Assembly: GCA_035561515.1 (NCBI GenBank)
Contig: DATMXP010000007.1
Span: 372,001 to 436,000 of the forward strand
Reading direction: 5' to 3'
Source of the DNA: Terriglobales bacterium
GTDB taxonomy: Bacteria; Acidobacteriota; Terriglobia; Terriglobales; Acidobacteriaceae
DNA length: 64,000 bases
Positions within the stretch are counted from its first letter, which is position 1. Every line of letters starts with the position of its first letter. Positions 7,372 to 16,774 of the stretch are shown here, piece by piece. The notes under the pieces were generated by a model. That model saw only the letters and a list, made by a program, of their open reading frames with translations. It made no database searches and was not told where the DNA came from. The translations under genes were made by a program, and so were the position numbers.

Positions 7372-8919
7372 CTACATCCCCAGTTCTTTCTTCAGCTTCT
7401 CCCACTTCCCGTTCACCAGATCCTTCGTCGCACGGTCGCTGTCCACCTCATCCGGCCACGGACGCGTGAATCCTTCCGCCGGCCACTTCCGTGTCGCGTC
7501 GATCCCCATCTTCGATCCGAAATCCGGCAGCCGCGACGAGTGGTCCAGCGAATCCACCGGACCGAGCATGAACTGAATGTCCCTCTCCGGATCGATGTTG
7601 TTCAACACCTTCCACACCACTTCACCCGTGTTCTGAACGTTGGTGTCTTCGTCCACTACGATGATGCACTTCGTGAACATCGCCTGACCCAGCGACCAGA
7701 TCGCGTTCATCACCTTGCGGGCCTGTCCCGGATAAGACTTCTTGATCGACACGATCATCAGGTTATGGAACACGCCTTCCACCGGCAGATTCACGTCTAC
7801 CAGTTCCGGGATCGTCATCTTCATCAGCGGCAGGAAGATGCGCTCGACCGCCTTACCCATATAGGCATCTTCCATCGGAGGCTTGCCGACAATCGTCGTC
7901 GCATAAATCGGATCCTTGCGATGCGTCACGCACGTCACGTGGAACACCGGATATAGGTCTTCGAGCGAGTAGAACCCGGTGTGATCGCCAAACGGACCTT
8001 CCGTCCGCAACTCCTCCAGATTCACATAGCCTTCCAGCACGATCTCTGCGTTCGCTGGAACTTCCAAATCCACTGTCTCGGCCTTGATCAACTCAACCGG
8101 CTTCTCGCGCAGGAAACCGGCAATCATGAACTCTTCCACTTCCGGAGGCGCCGGCACAATCGCCGAAAATGTCAGCGCCGGATCGGTCCCGATCGCCACC
8201 GCCACTTCCATCTTTCCGCTGGGCTGACCAGCATCCGCAATCCGTGACCCTCCGCCCGACCGCGCCATGATGTCCACCGCCGCGCCGCCTGCACCCACGG
8301 CCGCCGCTCTCATGCGCTCGCGATAATGTTCCGCCGCCACCTTCTGACGCTGCCAGTGCATCCCTGTCGTCTGCCCGTCATAAACCTGCATCCGATACAT
8401 TCCGACGTTCCGCTTCCCTGTTTTCGGATCGCGCGTGATCACGCACGGTAACGTGATGAACCTTCCGCCATCCTTCGGCCAGCACTTCAGCACTGGAAAG
8501 TCTTCGAGTGAGAAGTTCCCGCGTTTGATCACCTCTTTGCACGGAGCCTTGTCCACAGTCTTTGGGAAGAACTTCCCCAGGTCCGCGAGCATCGGCAGCA
8601 TCTTGATCTTGTCGAGAATGCCCTGTGGCGACTTCACATCCATGAACATGCGGATGCGGTCGCTCACCTCGTCCAGCGCCTTTACCTCCAGCGCCATGTT
8701 CATCCGCCGCGCCGACCCAAACTGGTTGATCAGCACCTTTTGCCCGGGATACCCCTTCACGTTCTCGAACAGCAGCGCCGGACCGCCACCCGCACTCTTC
8801 GACACGCGGTCGGCAATTTCCGTGATCTCCAGGATCGGATCCGCTTCCGTCCGAATTCTCCGCAACTCGCCGGCACGTTCCAGCGCCGCGATCCACTCGC
8901 GCAGGTCTTGATAGGCCAA
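7372..8919 (-). CDS. UbiD family (prFMN-dependent) decarboxylase
   Basis: About 515 residues, the usual UbiD length. The start LAYQDLREWIAALERAGEL is typical of the family. Later RFITLPCVITRDPKTGKRN and the region through QRQKVAAEHYRER belong to the prenyl-FMN-binding core. EGPFGDHTGFYS carries the conserved catalytic acid. UbiD enzymes decarboxylate aromatic acids in ubiquinone or menaquinone biosynthesis or in aromatic breakdown, using prenylated FMN supplied by UbiX. In an organism of this kind a menaquinone role is plausible, but nothing local proves it. TTG 8919 is preferred because GGGGG lies just before it; a longer frame to 9003 lacks family support. No ubiX is in the window. Confidence 0.88.
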   Translation of the reverse strand: MAYQDLREWIAALERAGELRRIRTEADPILEITEIADRVSKSAGGGPALLFENVKGYPGQKVLINQFGSARRMNMALEVKALDEVSDRIRMFMDVKSPQGILDKIKMLPMLADLGKFFPKTVDKAPCKEVIKRGNFSLEDFPVLKCWPKDGGRFITLPCVITRDPKTGKRNVGMYRMQVYDGQTTGMHWQRQKVAAEHYRERMRAAAVGAGGAAVDIMARSGGGSRIADAGQPSGKMEVAVAIGTDPALTFSAIVPAPPEVEEFMIAGFLREKPVELIKAETVDLEVPANAEIVLEGYVNLEELRTEGPFGDHTGFYSLEDLYPVFHVTCVTHRKDPIYATTIVGKPPMEDAYMGKAVERIFLPLMKMTIPELVDVNLPVEGVFHNLMIVSIKKSYPGQARKVMNAIWSLGQAMFTKCIIVVDEDTNVQNTGEVVWKVLNNIDPERDIQFMLGPVDSLDHSSRLPDFGSKMGIDATRKWPAEGFTRPWPDEVDSDRATKDLVNGKWEKLKKELGM

Positions 8920-9035
8920 GATTCCCCCAGGAACAACAATGTCTTGAAACAGCTGATTATAGACGCCTAATCTGCCAACTCCCCACCAGCAACTCCCATC
9001 CAATCTCCTGACGCAATTCGTTCCTGAGGTTCCCC

Positions 9036-10112
9036 ATGCCTGTTTCCGAAAAGGACCACATCCGAGCCCTCTCGCAACTGGTTCTCAATCCAGCCCAGGC
9101 CGACGATGCCCTTTCTTTCGCCGCCTCGCTCGGTGAAGGCGACCGCGAACAACTGCTCCGCATCGCCGACTCGCACCATGTCACCGTACGTGCCATGTCC
9201 GTTCTGCACGAAACCGCCCGGCTGCGCGGAAACGATCTCGTCGCATATTGGGCTCTCCGCACCATCGAACTGGAAACCCAGCGCATTTCGACTGCGGTCG
9301 CTCACCTAGCCGAGGTTGTTCAGGAACTGGAATCTCACGGGTGCCCCGTCGTCGTTATGAAGTCGCTCGATCACTGGCCCGACCTCGGCAACGACCTCGA
9401 TCTCTACTCCACCGCCACCGAGCGTCAGGTGGCCGACGTCTTCACCAACCGTCTGCGTGCCGAAATCGAGCCTCGCAGTTGGGGAGACCGTCTCGCGCAG
9501 AAATGGAATTTCAAAATTCCCGGACTTCGCGAATCCGTCGAAGTTCACGTCCAGCGTCTCGGACAAACCGGCGAACACACGCGCATGGCCCAGCGACTCG
9601 TTGGCCGTCGCGTCTACCGCGAACTCATGGGGTACAACTTCCCAGTTCCCGCGCCGGAAGAACGCGTCATCGTCGCCACGCTGCAGCGCATGTACCGCCA
9701 CTTCTACTTCCGTATCTGCGATATCGCCAATACCGCCGCGATGGTCGAGCAGAACGAGATCAACTACCGCGAGCTCGAGCGTGCCGCGCACATCGGCGGC
9801 ATCTGGCCCGGAGTCTGCACGTACTTGAAGATCGTTTCGGATTACGTCGAGGAATACCGCGGCGAAGCCCTGCTACTCCCGGTTCACGTCGTGGAAACCG
9901 CCGTCTGCGGCGGAGAGCAGGTTCACCCCAAGAACCGCTTCCTGCGCGTGCCGATCATGCCGCACGGTGCCCAGCTATATACGAAGCAGGTCACCACGGC
10001 CGCGCTCCGCGGAGACGTCGGCGCCACCTTCCGCCTCTCGCTCCTGCCTCCGCTCGCATCCGTCGCAGCGCTGGCCTACAAAGTTACTGGCAGCGACAAA
10101 GGGATCTGGTAG
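9036..10112 (+). CDS. Nucleotidyltransferase-like protein (NTP_transf_5 type)
   Basis: A 358-residue protein starting at ATG 9036 after GAGG. Residues about 100-125 read VVMKSLDHWPDLGNDLDLYS. A Lys followed by a spaced DxD-type pair is the pattern of the nucleotidyltransferase-fold family PF14907, whose members usually read ...KG...GDIDLLV. The remainder is largely helical, with aromatic and Arg-rich segments (YRHFYFRICDIANTAAM). Members are often linked to glycan synthesis or are of unknown role. The fold assignment is tentative, and activity cannot be inferred. The gene runs divergently from the ubiD-family gene, 116 nt away. Confidence 0.55.
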   Translation: MPVSEKDHIRALSQLVLNPAQADDALSFAASLGEGDREQLLRIADSHHVTVRAMSVLHETARLRGNDLVAYWALRTIELETQRISTAVAHLAEVVQELESHGCPVVVMKSLDHWPDLGNDLDLYSTATERQVADVFTNRLRAEIEPRSWGDRLAQKWNFKIPGLRESVEVHVQRLGQTGEHTRMAQRLVGRRVYRELMGYNFPVPAPEERVIVATLQRMYRHFYFRICDIANTAAMVEQNEINYRELERAAHIGGIWPGVCTYLKIVSDYVEEYRGEALLLPVHVVETAVCGGEQVHPKNRFLRVPIMPHGAQLYTKQVTTAALRGDVGATFRLSLLPPLASVAALAYKVTGSDKGIW

Positions 10113-10142
10113 CGAACGCTGTCGCTAGCTTCGTCTCAGCAT

Positions 10143-10176
10143 GTGCGGCAGGCCGCGCCCCCACGGTCTGCCGCAC
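10143..10176. terminator. Hairpin after the nucleotidyltransferase-like gene
   Basis: GTGCGGCAG (10143-10151) pairs perfectly with CTGCCGCAC (10168-10176). It lies 31 bases after the upstream stop but lacks a T-run, so termination by this hairpin alone is uncertain. Confidence 0.35.
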
Positions 10177-10346
10177 TCTGTTCCGCAAGGACTCTCCAAG
10201 TCCGATTGCGGAGCGATATTGCACACGGTCCCGCTGTCCTTAAACAGACGCGACCGAAGTTTCCTTCCATGCTCTGCTCTAGTCAAGCTAACTATCCTTA
10301 GAGATATGAGACGTGGACCATTTTGGAACAACCTCTTTCCGGCCAC

Positions 10347-10375
10347 TTGACAGGTCATGTCCAGAGAACTACTCT
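10347..10375 (+). promoter_or_regulatory. Possible sigma-70 promoter of the TonB-dependent receptor
   Basis: A perfect TTGACA (10347-10352), a 17-nt spacer and TACTCT (10370-10375), which matches three of six -10 consensus bases. It lies about 50 nt before the receptor's ribosome binding site. The rest of the 315-base gap (10113-10427) holds only the hairpin at 10143-10176. Confidence 0.4.
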
Positions 10376-10427
10376 CCGCACTCAATTGGAGTTCTTCTCG
10401 GGGTTCCCTCATCTAGCGGAGGTCACC

Positions 10428-13400
10428 ATGAAACGCATATTTCGCTTTGCCCTTTTGGCGGTGATAACACTGGCCATGTGTGGCGGTGCGGTTGCCCAGT
10501 TTAACGCGGCTATCCAAGGTACGATCACGGATCAGAGTGGCGCCCTTGTCCCCGGCGCCAAGATAACCGTAACCAACACCGGAACGGGCGTTACTTATAA
10601 CACCGTATCTACCAATGACGGTTTCTACCGGGTTTCCGGGCTTCCTCCAGCCGTCTACAGCGTCAGCGTCGACGCCGCAAGCTTCCGCAAGGAAGTCCTC
10701 AAGGATATTTCCGTCAGTGCCGAAAATGTCCGAGGCGTCAACATACAGTTGAGTGTCGGCGGTACGGAACAACAAGTTGAAGTCACCGCCGAGGCCGCAG
10801 CAATTCAAACCGAAAATGCGAACGTGAACCGTGGCATTAGCGCGCGGGAAATCACCGAGATTCCCCAGGTCGGCCGCGATCCTTATGAGCTCTTGCGCCT
10901 GACGCCCGGCATTTTCGGCGATGCCGCCCGTAACGGCCAAGGCAGAGCCAACTTCCTCCCGAACGGCGTTGGTCCCGGAGGATCCAGTTCATCCATCTTC
11001 CAGACCGAGAATCAGGTCCAGATCTCTGCCAACGGACAACGCGTCTCGGCGAACAGCTTCCAGGTCGACGGCGTAGGCGTGAACAGCCAGACATGGGCCG
11101 GCGCAGCCGTCATTACCCCAAATCAGGAATCGGTGAGTGAAGTCAGCGTGACGGCCGGAAGCTACTCTGCCGAAGACGGTCGCACTTCCGGCGCTCAAGT
11201 GAAGGTCGTCTCCAAGAGCGGCACCAATAACCTGCATGGAAGCGGCTTCTTCAAGTACGACGAACCCGGACTGAACGCCTACAACAAGTACGCAGACGGA
11301 TGGGGGACAACAACTCGCACGCGTGTCGGCAACAAGCTTAGACAGTTCGGTGGCAGCCTCGGCGGCCCAGTGATCAAAGAGAAAGCCTTCTGGTTCTTCT
11401 CCTACGAGGGCGTCCGCCAATTCAATCAATTATTTGGGACCGGTTGGGTAACCACTCAGGACTATCGCCAGCGTGTTGCACAAGCGCGGGCAAACACGAA
11501 TACGGCTACAGTTCTCGGCGCTACCGGTATTGAACCGCGCATCGTTGCCGTATCCGCTCCGAGTTGTGCCATATGGAACAATCCCGCGCTCTGTCAGGTG
11601 GTCAGCGGCGGAGTGGATGTTGGTTCCATGACGGGTGCCTACGGTCAATACGTCCCGCTCGGTACTCCCACCGGCGGCGGCTTTGATGGCCACCCTGATC
11701 TGAACTTCGTTCAGTACATGTTGCCATCAACCATTTCCGGCAACCAGTTCAACGGACGCTTCGATGTCCACCTGGGCCGAAATCAGTTCACCGCAAGTAC
11801 GTACGTGACGCTCTACGACGAGATTGGCGCGAACGATGGTGCTGCTGGTGCTCCTGTGGCTGACGTGCGGAAGAAACCCGTTAACGGCGCTTACATGCTG
11901 TCGTGGCTGCGGACAATCTCCAACACCATGCTGAACGAAGCGCGCTTCAACATGACACGGTTCTCCTACAACCAGCTCTTGGACTCGGGGACAACTAACT
12001 TCGGCATCCCGCGTATCGAGGTGGAAGGTATGCCGATCCCAAGGCCAAAACTTGGTCCCGATTGGTCGGAGACAACCCCGGGCATCTTTGCCGAGAACAC
12101 TTTCGAATTCCGCGACACCCTCACCAAGGTCTGGAATAACCACGCCTTCAAATTCGGATTCCAGGTTACGAAGGAACAGAACAACAACAATTTGGATGGT
12201 GGCGCACGCCCCCTCTACTCGTTCTCAGGACTGTGGAACCTAGCCAATGGCACGCCGATCTACGAACAGATCAACGCGGACCCACGGACCGGCGGAGTTC
12301 CCGACGCGCAGCGCTATTTCCGCAGCACCTACTACGCCGGATTCGTTCAGGACGACTGGAAAATCCGTCCGAACCTGACCTTGAATCTCGGCATTCGCTA
12401 CGATTTCTTCAGCCCGCTTACGGAAAAGAACAACCGGATCAGCAATTTGATCTACGGATCCGACGGCCTCCTTGTGAATGCCGTTGTAAAGCCGATCGAG
12501 GGTGGCCTTTTCGGAGCTGACCACAATAACTTTGCCCCGCGCATCGGATTCGCCTGGAGTCCCTCCATCTTCGGCGACAAGGGCGTGATTCGCGGCGGGT
12601 ACGGGCTTGCTTACAATCGGTTCCCCTTGCAGTTGTTCCAGAACACACGCGGCAACGTCCCCTTCTTTGCGCGTTATAACCTTTGCTGCGGAACTTCCGC
12701 GGCTGACTGGGGAAGTCCCTTTGCCGGCGGAAAGATCACGTACGTAGTCGGTAGCTCTAACTCTCCGTTTAGTTATCCTGCGAATCCGGCCTTAGCGCAA
12801 GGTATCGATCCGACTTACGGCAATGCTCTAGGTGGAAACGTGGAAATCTACGGGTCTCCGCAGAACATGCCGAATGCCTACGTCCAGAACTACTCTCTCG
12901 AAGTCCAATACGAACTGCCGCAAAGCATGACCATGGTGCTCGGCTACCAGGGAAGCGCCGGTCGCAAGCTGATTCGCTTGGTGAACCAGAACTTCCTGCA
13001 GCCTCCCGCGGGCGATCGCTGGTACGCGGTGTACTTCCCCACCCCGGACATCAACTCTTCTTACAACTCGCTCAATGCACAACTCAGTCGCCATTTCACA
13101 AATGGGATGCAGTTCCAGATGTTGTACACCTGGAGCAAGAGCATCGACTTCCTGTCGAATGAAGGGCCGGGATCGAGCACCAACCAAACCGATCCAGCAC
13201 GTCTATACAACGAGCGTGGTCCTTCTGACTACGATCGCACCCACAACATGGTGATCTCGGGCATCTATGAACTGCCCTGGTACAAGACTCAGCAGGGTGC
13301 TGTTGGGCACGTCCTCGGCGGATGGCAGATCAGTGCCATCTTCAGCGCTCACTCCGGCTTTCCCTGGACGCCAGTGACTGGCACGCAGAGTTCCGTACCC

Positions 13401-13814
13401 ATAACGGGTGCGTGGACCATCAATCCAACACGCCCAGTGGGTTATCTCGGCGGAAACCTGTTCGACACCGGTGATGACGCCTTCACCCGTCAGGGCGGAA
13501 ACTTCCCTGGCGGCGGCACCAAGTACTTTGACATCAGCCATCCCGGTCCTCCGGGGATCGGCCGTAACTCTTTCCGTGGCCCTCGCTATTCGGCGCTCGA
13601 CATGACGTTCGGCAAGGATACGAAAGTCCCGTTTATCGGTGAAGGAGCTGTGATGCAGTTCCGCGCCAACATCTTCAACATTTTCAATTCGCTCAATCTT
13701 CAGCCGTTCGGATTTGCGACCGGCAGCACCAAGATCGAAGATCCGCACTTCGGCATGGCAGAAAAGGCGTTGGCTGGCCGTGTTGTTGAACTCCAGGCTC
13801 GATTTACGTTTTAG
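10428..13814 (+). CDS. Oar-like TonB-dependent outer membrane receptor
   Basis: About 1128 residues from ATG 10428, preceded by GGAGG (10418-10422). A signal peptide (FALLAVITLAMCGGAVAQ) is followed by a carboxypeptidase-regulatory/Cna-B-like domain (about residues 25-110, GTITDQSGALVPGAKITVTN, GFYRVSGLPPAVYSV). Then come a plug domain (about 125-260, FQVDGVGVNSQTWAG) and a long beta-barrel. The protein ends in a C-terminal aromatic strand, VVELQARFTF, as expected for BAM-dependent outer membrane proteins. This architecture is greatly expanded in Acidobacteria. Such receptors are thought to import glycans or other large nutrients, or to act in surface functions. No TonB box can be pinned down by eye. 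The downstream glucanase suggests a glycan substrate. Confidence 0.93.
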   Translation: MKRIFRFALLAVITLAMCGGAVAQFNAAIQGTITDQSGALVPGAKITVTNTGTGVTYNTVSTNDGFYRVSGLPPAVYSVSVDAASFRKEVLKDISVSAENVRGVNIQLSVGGTEQQVEVTAEAAAIQTENANVNRGISAREITEIPQVGRDPYELLRLTPGIFGDAARNGQGRANFLPNGVGPGGSSSSIFQTENQVQISANGQRVSANSFQVDGVGVNSQTWAGAAVITPNQESVSEVSVTAGSYSAEDGRTSGAQVKVVSKSGTNNLHGSGFFKYDEPGLNAYNKYADGWGTTTRTRVGNKLRQFGGSLGGPVIKEKAFWFFSYEGVRQFNQLFGTGWVTTQDYRQRVAQARANTNTATVLGATGIEPRIVAVSAPSCAIWNNPALCQVVSGGVDVGSMTGAYGQYVPLGTPTGGGFDGHPDLNFVQYMLPSTISGNQFNGRFDVHLGRNQFTASTYVTLYDEIGANDGAAGAPVADVRKKPVNGAYMLSWLRTISNTMLNEARFNMTRFSYNQLLDSGTTNFGIPRIEVEGMPIPRPKLGPDWSETTPGIFAENTFEFRDTLTKVWNNHAFKFGFQVTKEQNNNNLDGGARPLYSFSGLWNLANGTPIYEQINADPRTGGVPDAQRYFRSTYYAGFVQDDWKIRPNLTLNLGIRYDFFSPLTEKNNRISNLIYGSDGLLVNAVVKPIEGGLFGADHNNFAPRIGFAWSPSIFGDKGVIRGGYGLAYNRFPLQLFQNTRGNVPFFARYNLCCGTSAADWGSPFAGGKITYVVGSSNSPFSYPANPALAQGIDPTYGNALGGNVEIYGSPQNMPNAYVQNYSLEVQYELPQSMTMVLGYQGSAGRKLIRLVNQNFLQPPAGDRWYAVYFPTPDINSSYNSLNAQLSRHFTNGMQFQMLYTWSKSIDFLSNEGPGSSTNQTDPARLYNERGPSDYDRTHNMVISGIYELPWYKTQQGAVGHVLGGWQISAIFSAHSGFPWTPVTGTQSSVPITGAWTINPTRPVGYLGGNLFDTGDDAFTRQGGNFPGGGTKYFDISHPGPPGIGRNSFRGPRYSALDMTFGKDTKVPFIGEGAVMQFRANIFNIFNSLNLQPFGFATGSTKIEDPHFGMAEKALAGRVVELQARFTF

Positions 13815-13833
13815 CCTTTACACTCGTTCGATT

Positions 13834-13861
13834 GGCGGTGGGTGATCCCCACCGCCTTTTT
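13834..13861 (+). terminator. Rho-independent terminator after the receptor gene
   Basis: A 9-bp stem GGCGGTGGG / CCCACCGCC with loop TGATC, followed by TTTTT. It lies between the receptor stop and the glucanase start. The glucanase therefore has its own promoter or depends on readthrough. Confidence 0.85.
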
Positions 13862-13879
13862 ACAATTGGACATACCGGA

Positions 13880-15205
13880 ATGGAACGTAAGCAAACACGC
13901 CGGCAGTGGATCACGAACGCCGCGAAAGCTGCACTCGCCTATCCGATATTCAACATGGGAATCCTCGCCCTCTCGTGCGGAGGAGGAAACAAACCGACGC
14001 AGGTTCCCGCGCCCAATCCCGGATACACCGGATCCGACGACCAGTTAATGGATGAGATCGAGCGGACAGCATTCGATTTTTTCTGGACTGAAGCTAGCCC
14101 AACCACGGGTCAAGTTCGTGATCGCGCACTCGCCGTCGGTGGTGATACCCGCAAGTTCAGCAGCATCGCTTCCACTGGATTCGGTTTGACTGCATTGTGC
14201 ATCGGGGACAAGCGCGGATATGGGAATTCAGCGCAGATCAAAGCCCGAGTGCTTACGACACTCGACTTCCTCGCCAATCAGATGCCGCACGAGCACGGCT
14301 TCTTCTACCACTTCGTGAATCTTGATACGGGCGCACGGTTTTCCAGCGACGTGGAAATCTCCACCATCGATACTTCCATCCTGCTCTGCGGAGTGCTGTT
14401 CGCGCGCGAGCATTACAAGGACGCGCAGATCACTGCGGCGGCAAACGCCATCTACGAGCGCATGGATTGGCCCTGGTTCCTGAACGGAGGCACAACCCTC
14501 TCCATGGGCTGGAAGCCCGAGAGCGGATTCCTGACTGCGCGTTGGGATCATTATTGCGAATTGATGATGATCTACCTGCTCGGCATCGCCTCCCCTACCC
14601 ATCCACTATCACCCAGCACCTGGGAGGCTTGGACCCGTCCGCCCATTTCGTATCAGGGGTTGAACTATATCTATGGCGACTCGCCCCTGTTCGTGCACCA
14701 GTTCTCGCATGCATGGTTCGACTTCCGAAGCAAGCGCGACAAATTTGCCAACTACTTCCAGAATTCAATCGACGCCACGAAAGCACACAAGCTCTTCTGC
14801 CTCTCGCTTAGAAACCAGTTTGCGAGCTACTCCGAGAATCTGTGGGGCATTACGTCTTCAGACTCAATGAACGGCTACACCGCATGGGGCGGCCCTCCAG
14901 CGAAGGGCCCGATCGACGGCACCATCGTTCCCGGTGCATCTGCTGGTTCGTTGCCATTTTTGTTCGGCGATTGCATCGCGGTCCTCCGAAACATACGAAG
15001 CACTTACGGCCAGCTGGCCTGGAAGCGATATGGCTTCGTGGATGCCTTTAACCCGTTGACGAATTGGTTCAACCCCGATGTCATCGGCATCGATCAAGGC
15101 ATCTCGATGCTCATGGCCGAAAACCAGCGCTCAGGATTCGTGTGGCAAGTATTCAGCTCAGCGCCAGAAGTACAAAGCGCCATGAAAGCCGTAGGATTCA
15201 GCTAG
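13880..15205 (+). CDS. GH144-like glycoside hydrolase (glucoamylase-like family), exported
   Basis: A 441-residue protein from ATG 13880. The N-terminus has a twin-arginine-like TRRQWITNAAK, a hydrophobic segment and then LALSCGGG, so it may be a Tat-exported lipoprotein. The catalytic part matches the PF10091 glucoamylase-like / GH144 family: LMDEIERTAFDFFWTEA, an (alpha/alpha)6-type run with FSSIASTGFGLTAL, HGFFYHFVNL, DVEISTIDTSILLCG, and a late AWGGPPAKGPIDGTIVPGA. Characterised GH144 enzymes are endo-beta-1,2-glucanases; others in PF10091 differ, so the substrate is an inference. It follows the TonB-dependent receptor and may supply it with oligosaccharides. Confidence 0.82.
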   Translation: MERKQTRRQWITNAAKAALAYPIFNMGILALSCGGGNKPTQVPAPNPGYTGSDDQLMDEIERTAFDFFWTEASPTTGQVRDRALAVGGDTRKFSSIASTGFGLTALCIGDKRGYGNSAQIKARVLTTLDFLANQMPHEHGFFYHFVNLDTGARFSSDVEISTIDTSILLCGVLFAREHYKDAQITAAANAIYERMDWPWFLNGGTTLSMGWKPESGFLTARWDHYCELMMIYLLGIASPTHPLSPSTWEAWTRPPISYQGLNYIYGDSPLFVHQFSHAWFDFRSKRDKFANYFQNSIDATKAHKLFCLSLRNQFASYSENLWGITSSDSMNGYTAWGGPPAKGPIDGTIVPGASAGSLPFLFGDCIAVLRNIRSTYGQLAWKRYGFVDAFNPLTNWFNPDVIGIDQGISMLMAENQRSGFVWQVFSSAPEVQSAMKAVGFS

Positions 15206-15425
15206 CCTTGCTGACAAATACGAGGCGTACCGTTTTGGGACAGGTTCTCCGTCCCTTCATAAAATCTACTTGGCAGTACCCGAGTTCGGGCCAATAATCC
15301 TGAAGGTTAACCCTAGGTTGAGCCCTCGCAGCTTTCTCCTGTAGTCGACAGATTGTTAATCAACCAACTTTGCACGGACGCCCGTCCTGAGTTACGCAAA
15401 GCCTTCCTACAGAATCGAGGATTCC

Positions 15426-16226
15426 ATGTCGAGCGACAAGACCAGAAGTTACATCGCAAGTCTTGATGTAGGCCCCGCTCCTTTGAGGTTTGAAATTCCG
15501 AAGGGAGCGGAGATTCCGAAAATAGAAAATCTACCAGATGCCCTAATTGACGGTTCGTCAATGATCCAATTTCCGCCAGAAGCAACGCCCGAAATAAGGG
15601 AGAGCGTTGCCCTTTCACTATTAGCTGCTCAGCGGGTGGCGAGCTACGACAAAAGCATCCTGACTCCGGAACAATGGATCGAGCGGCACAAGGAGGTCTT
15701 GCAAAACCTGAACTGGACGGTTGAGGGGGGCGGTACTGTACGCCAGGAATTTAAAGACATCGATGTCGCGGTACACAAAGCGATCATCCCATTCTTGACT
15801 GCTGCATTTGCAGGATTGGCGTGGACCCTGATTTCGACCGCGCTCACTCAATTGCAGGAGATGGACAAGGACTCGCCCTGGATCACCCTCTATAACGCAA
15901 AGAGCCAGCGTTTTCAGATCACCGAGTATCAATTCTCGACTGTCAAAGTTGAAGGCAATCAGGTACACATGCGCATGGCATCAGCGCGCTTCGACGCTGA
16001 GTACGGCACCATCCAAGTCTTATTCGTGCGCGTGAAGAAAGAGCACGCCAAATTCGATTCCGTTGTCAGTAAATTGAATGCTCAAGCCGACTTGCTGATC
16101 GGTATGAATGCCGAACTAAAGAAGAAACTGGCCGAGATCACGAAGGAATACATCCAGAGCATCCCGGACGAGTTCTGGAAACCTGAGAAACTGCGGAAGC
16201 CCAAAGCCACGCGCACAGCCGCCTGA
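15426..16226 (+). CDS. Protein of unknown function beside tRNA-Gly
   Basis: A 266-residue protein starting at ATG 15426 after GAGGA (15416-15420). It has no signal peptide. A hydrophobic segment (about residues 119-140, AIIPFLTAAFAGLAWTLIST) could be a single membrane helix or a buried one. The second half has beta-rich stretches (FQITEYQFSTVKVEGNQVHM), then a long charged helix (about 225-266) with coiled-coil character. I recognise no family. Its base composition is visibly more AT-rich than that of the neighbours and it stands alone in a gene-poor stretch next to a tRNA 3' end, which is compatible with horizontal acquisition. Confidence 0.6.
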   Translation: MSSDKTRSYIASLDVGPAPLRFEIPKGAEIPKIENLPDALIDGSSMIQFPPEATPEIRESVALSLLAAQRVASYDKSILTPEQWIERHKEVLQNLNWTVEGGGTVRQEFKDIDVAVHKAIIPFLTAAFAGLAWTLISTALTQLQEMDKDSPWITLYNAKSQRFQITEYQFSTVKVEGNQVHMRMASARFDAEYGTIQVLFVRVKKEHAKFDSVVSKLNAQADLLIGMNAELKKKLAEITKEYIQSIPDEFWKPEKLRKPKATRTAA

Positions 16227-16256
16227 CGTTGATGTCATACTGGCAACTGTTGGCGA

Positions 16257-16287
16257 CCCACATCTGCCTGTCATTGGCAGATGTGGG
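16257..16287. terminator. 12-bp perfect hairpin after the orphan gene
   Basis: CCCACATCTGCC (16257-16268), a 7-base loop, then GGCAGATGTGGG (16276-16287). It lies 31 bases after the stop of the orphan gene. There is no T-run on either strand, so it may protect the mRNA 3' end rather than terminate. Confidence 0.5.
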
Positions 16288-16741
16288 ACTTCCGCAAACT
16301 CCCATTTGGCACTCTCAGTTGTCTTACGGGACCGTTTTCCCGTTTTGAAAAAAGTGATGTCAAGGGGGTCAACGCCTTCCTTTTCGCCTAAGTTCCTGAT
16401 TTAACGGCAAATATAAATTCCAAAATGCTGGCATGTTACCCCCAGCCAAATTGCTATCCTGAAAATGTAGGTGGAGAAACGATTTCATCTCTTCGTTTTT
16501 TCCATCGAAAGACGCCCCACGTGCGGTCGGCTCTTGAAGGGCTGGATACTTTAGATATTGCTTGTAAGTTGATGAAGAATAAATACATTACCCGCTGCGC
16601 CTACGCGCTCAAGACTTTACGCGAAAGTACCCACGTAAGTTGTTGATTCTTAAAGGCCGCTGCGGATTTTTTAAGTCCCCAGTCGATCACAGCGAGGGCT
16701 GACGCGGTGATTTTTCGGAACTAAAAAGGAAGGACTCACAA
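16288..16741. other. AT-rich gene-free stretch
   Basis: About 450 bases between the orphan-gene hairpin and the tRNA terminator. I see no supported gene. A 73-codon open frame (16425-16646) has no ribosome binding site or protein-like pattern. The composition is more AT-rich than the surroundings, like the orphan gene next to it. Confidence 0.4.
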
Positions 16742-16769
16742 AAAAAGGCGCTCCTATGAGCGCCTTTTT
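16742..16769. terminator. Bidirectional terminator downstream of tRNA-Gly
   Basis: AAAAAGGCGCTC (16742-16753), loop CTAT, GAGCGCCTTTTT (16758-16769). It has T-runs on both strands. On the minus strand it follows the tRNA 3' end by 5 nt and is its natural terminator. Confidence 0.85.
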
Positions 16770-16774
16770 GAACT

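Noticed and set aside
8920..9003. 28-residue N-terminal extension of the UbiD-family gene
   Set aside because: It has no homology to the family, while TTG 8919 has a purine-rich ribosome site and gives the canonical N-terminus.
16425..16646. 73-codon open frame in the AT-rich gap
   Set aside because: No ribosome binding site, odd composition and no similarity to any fold I recognise.
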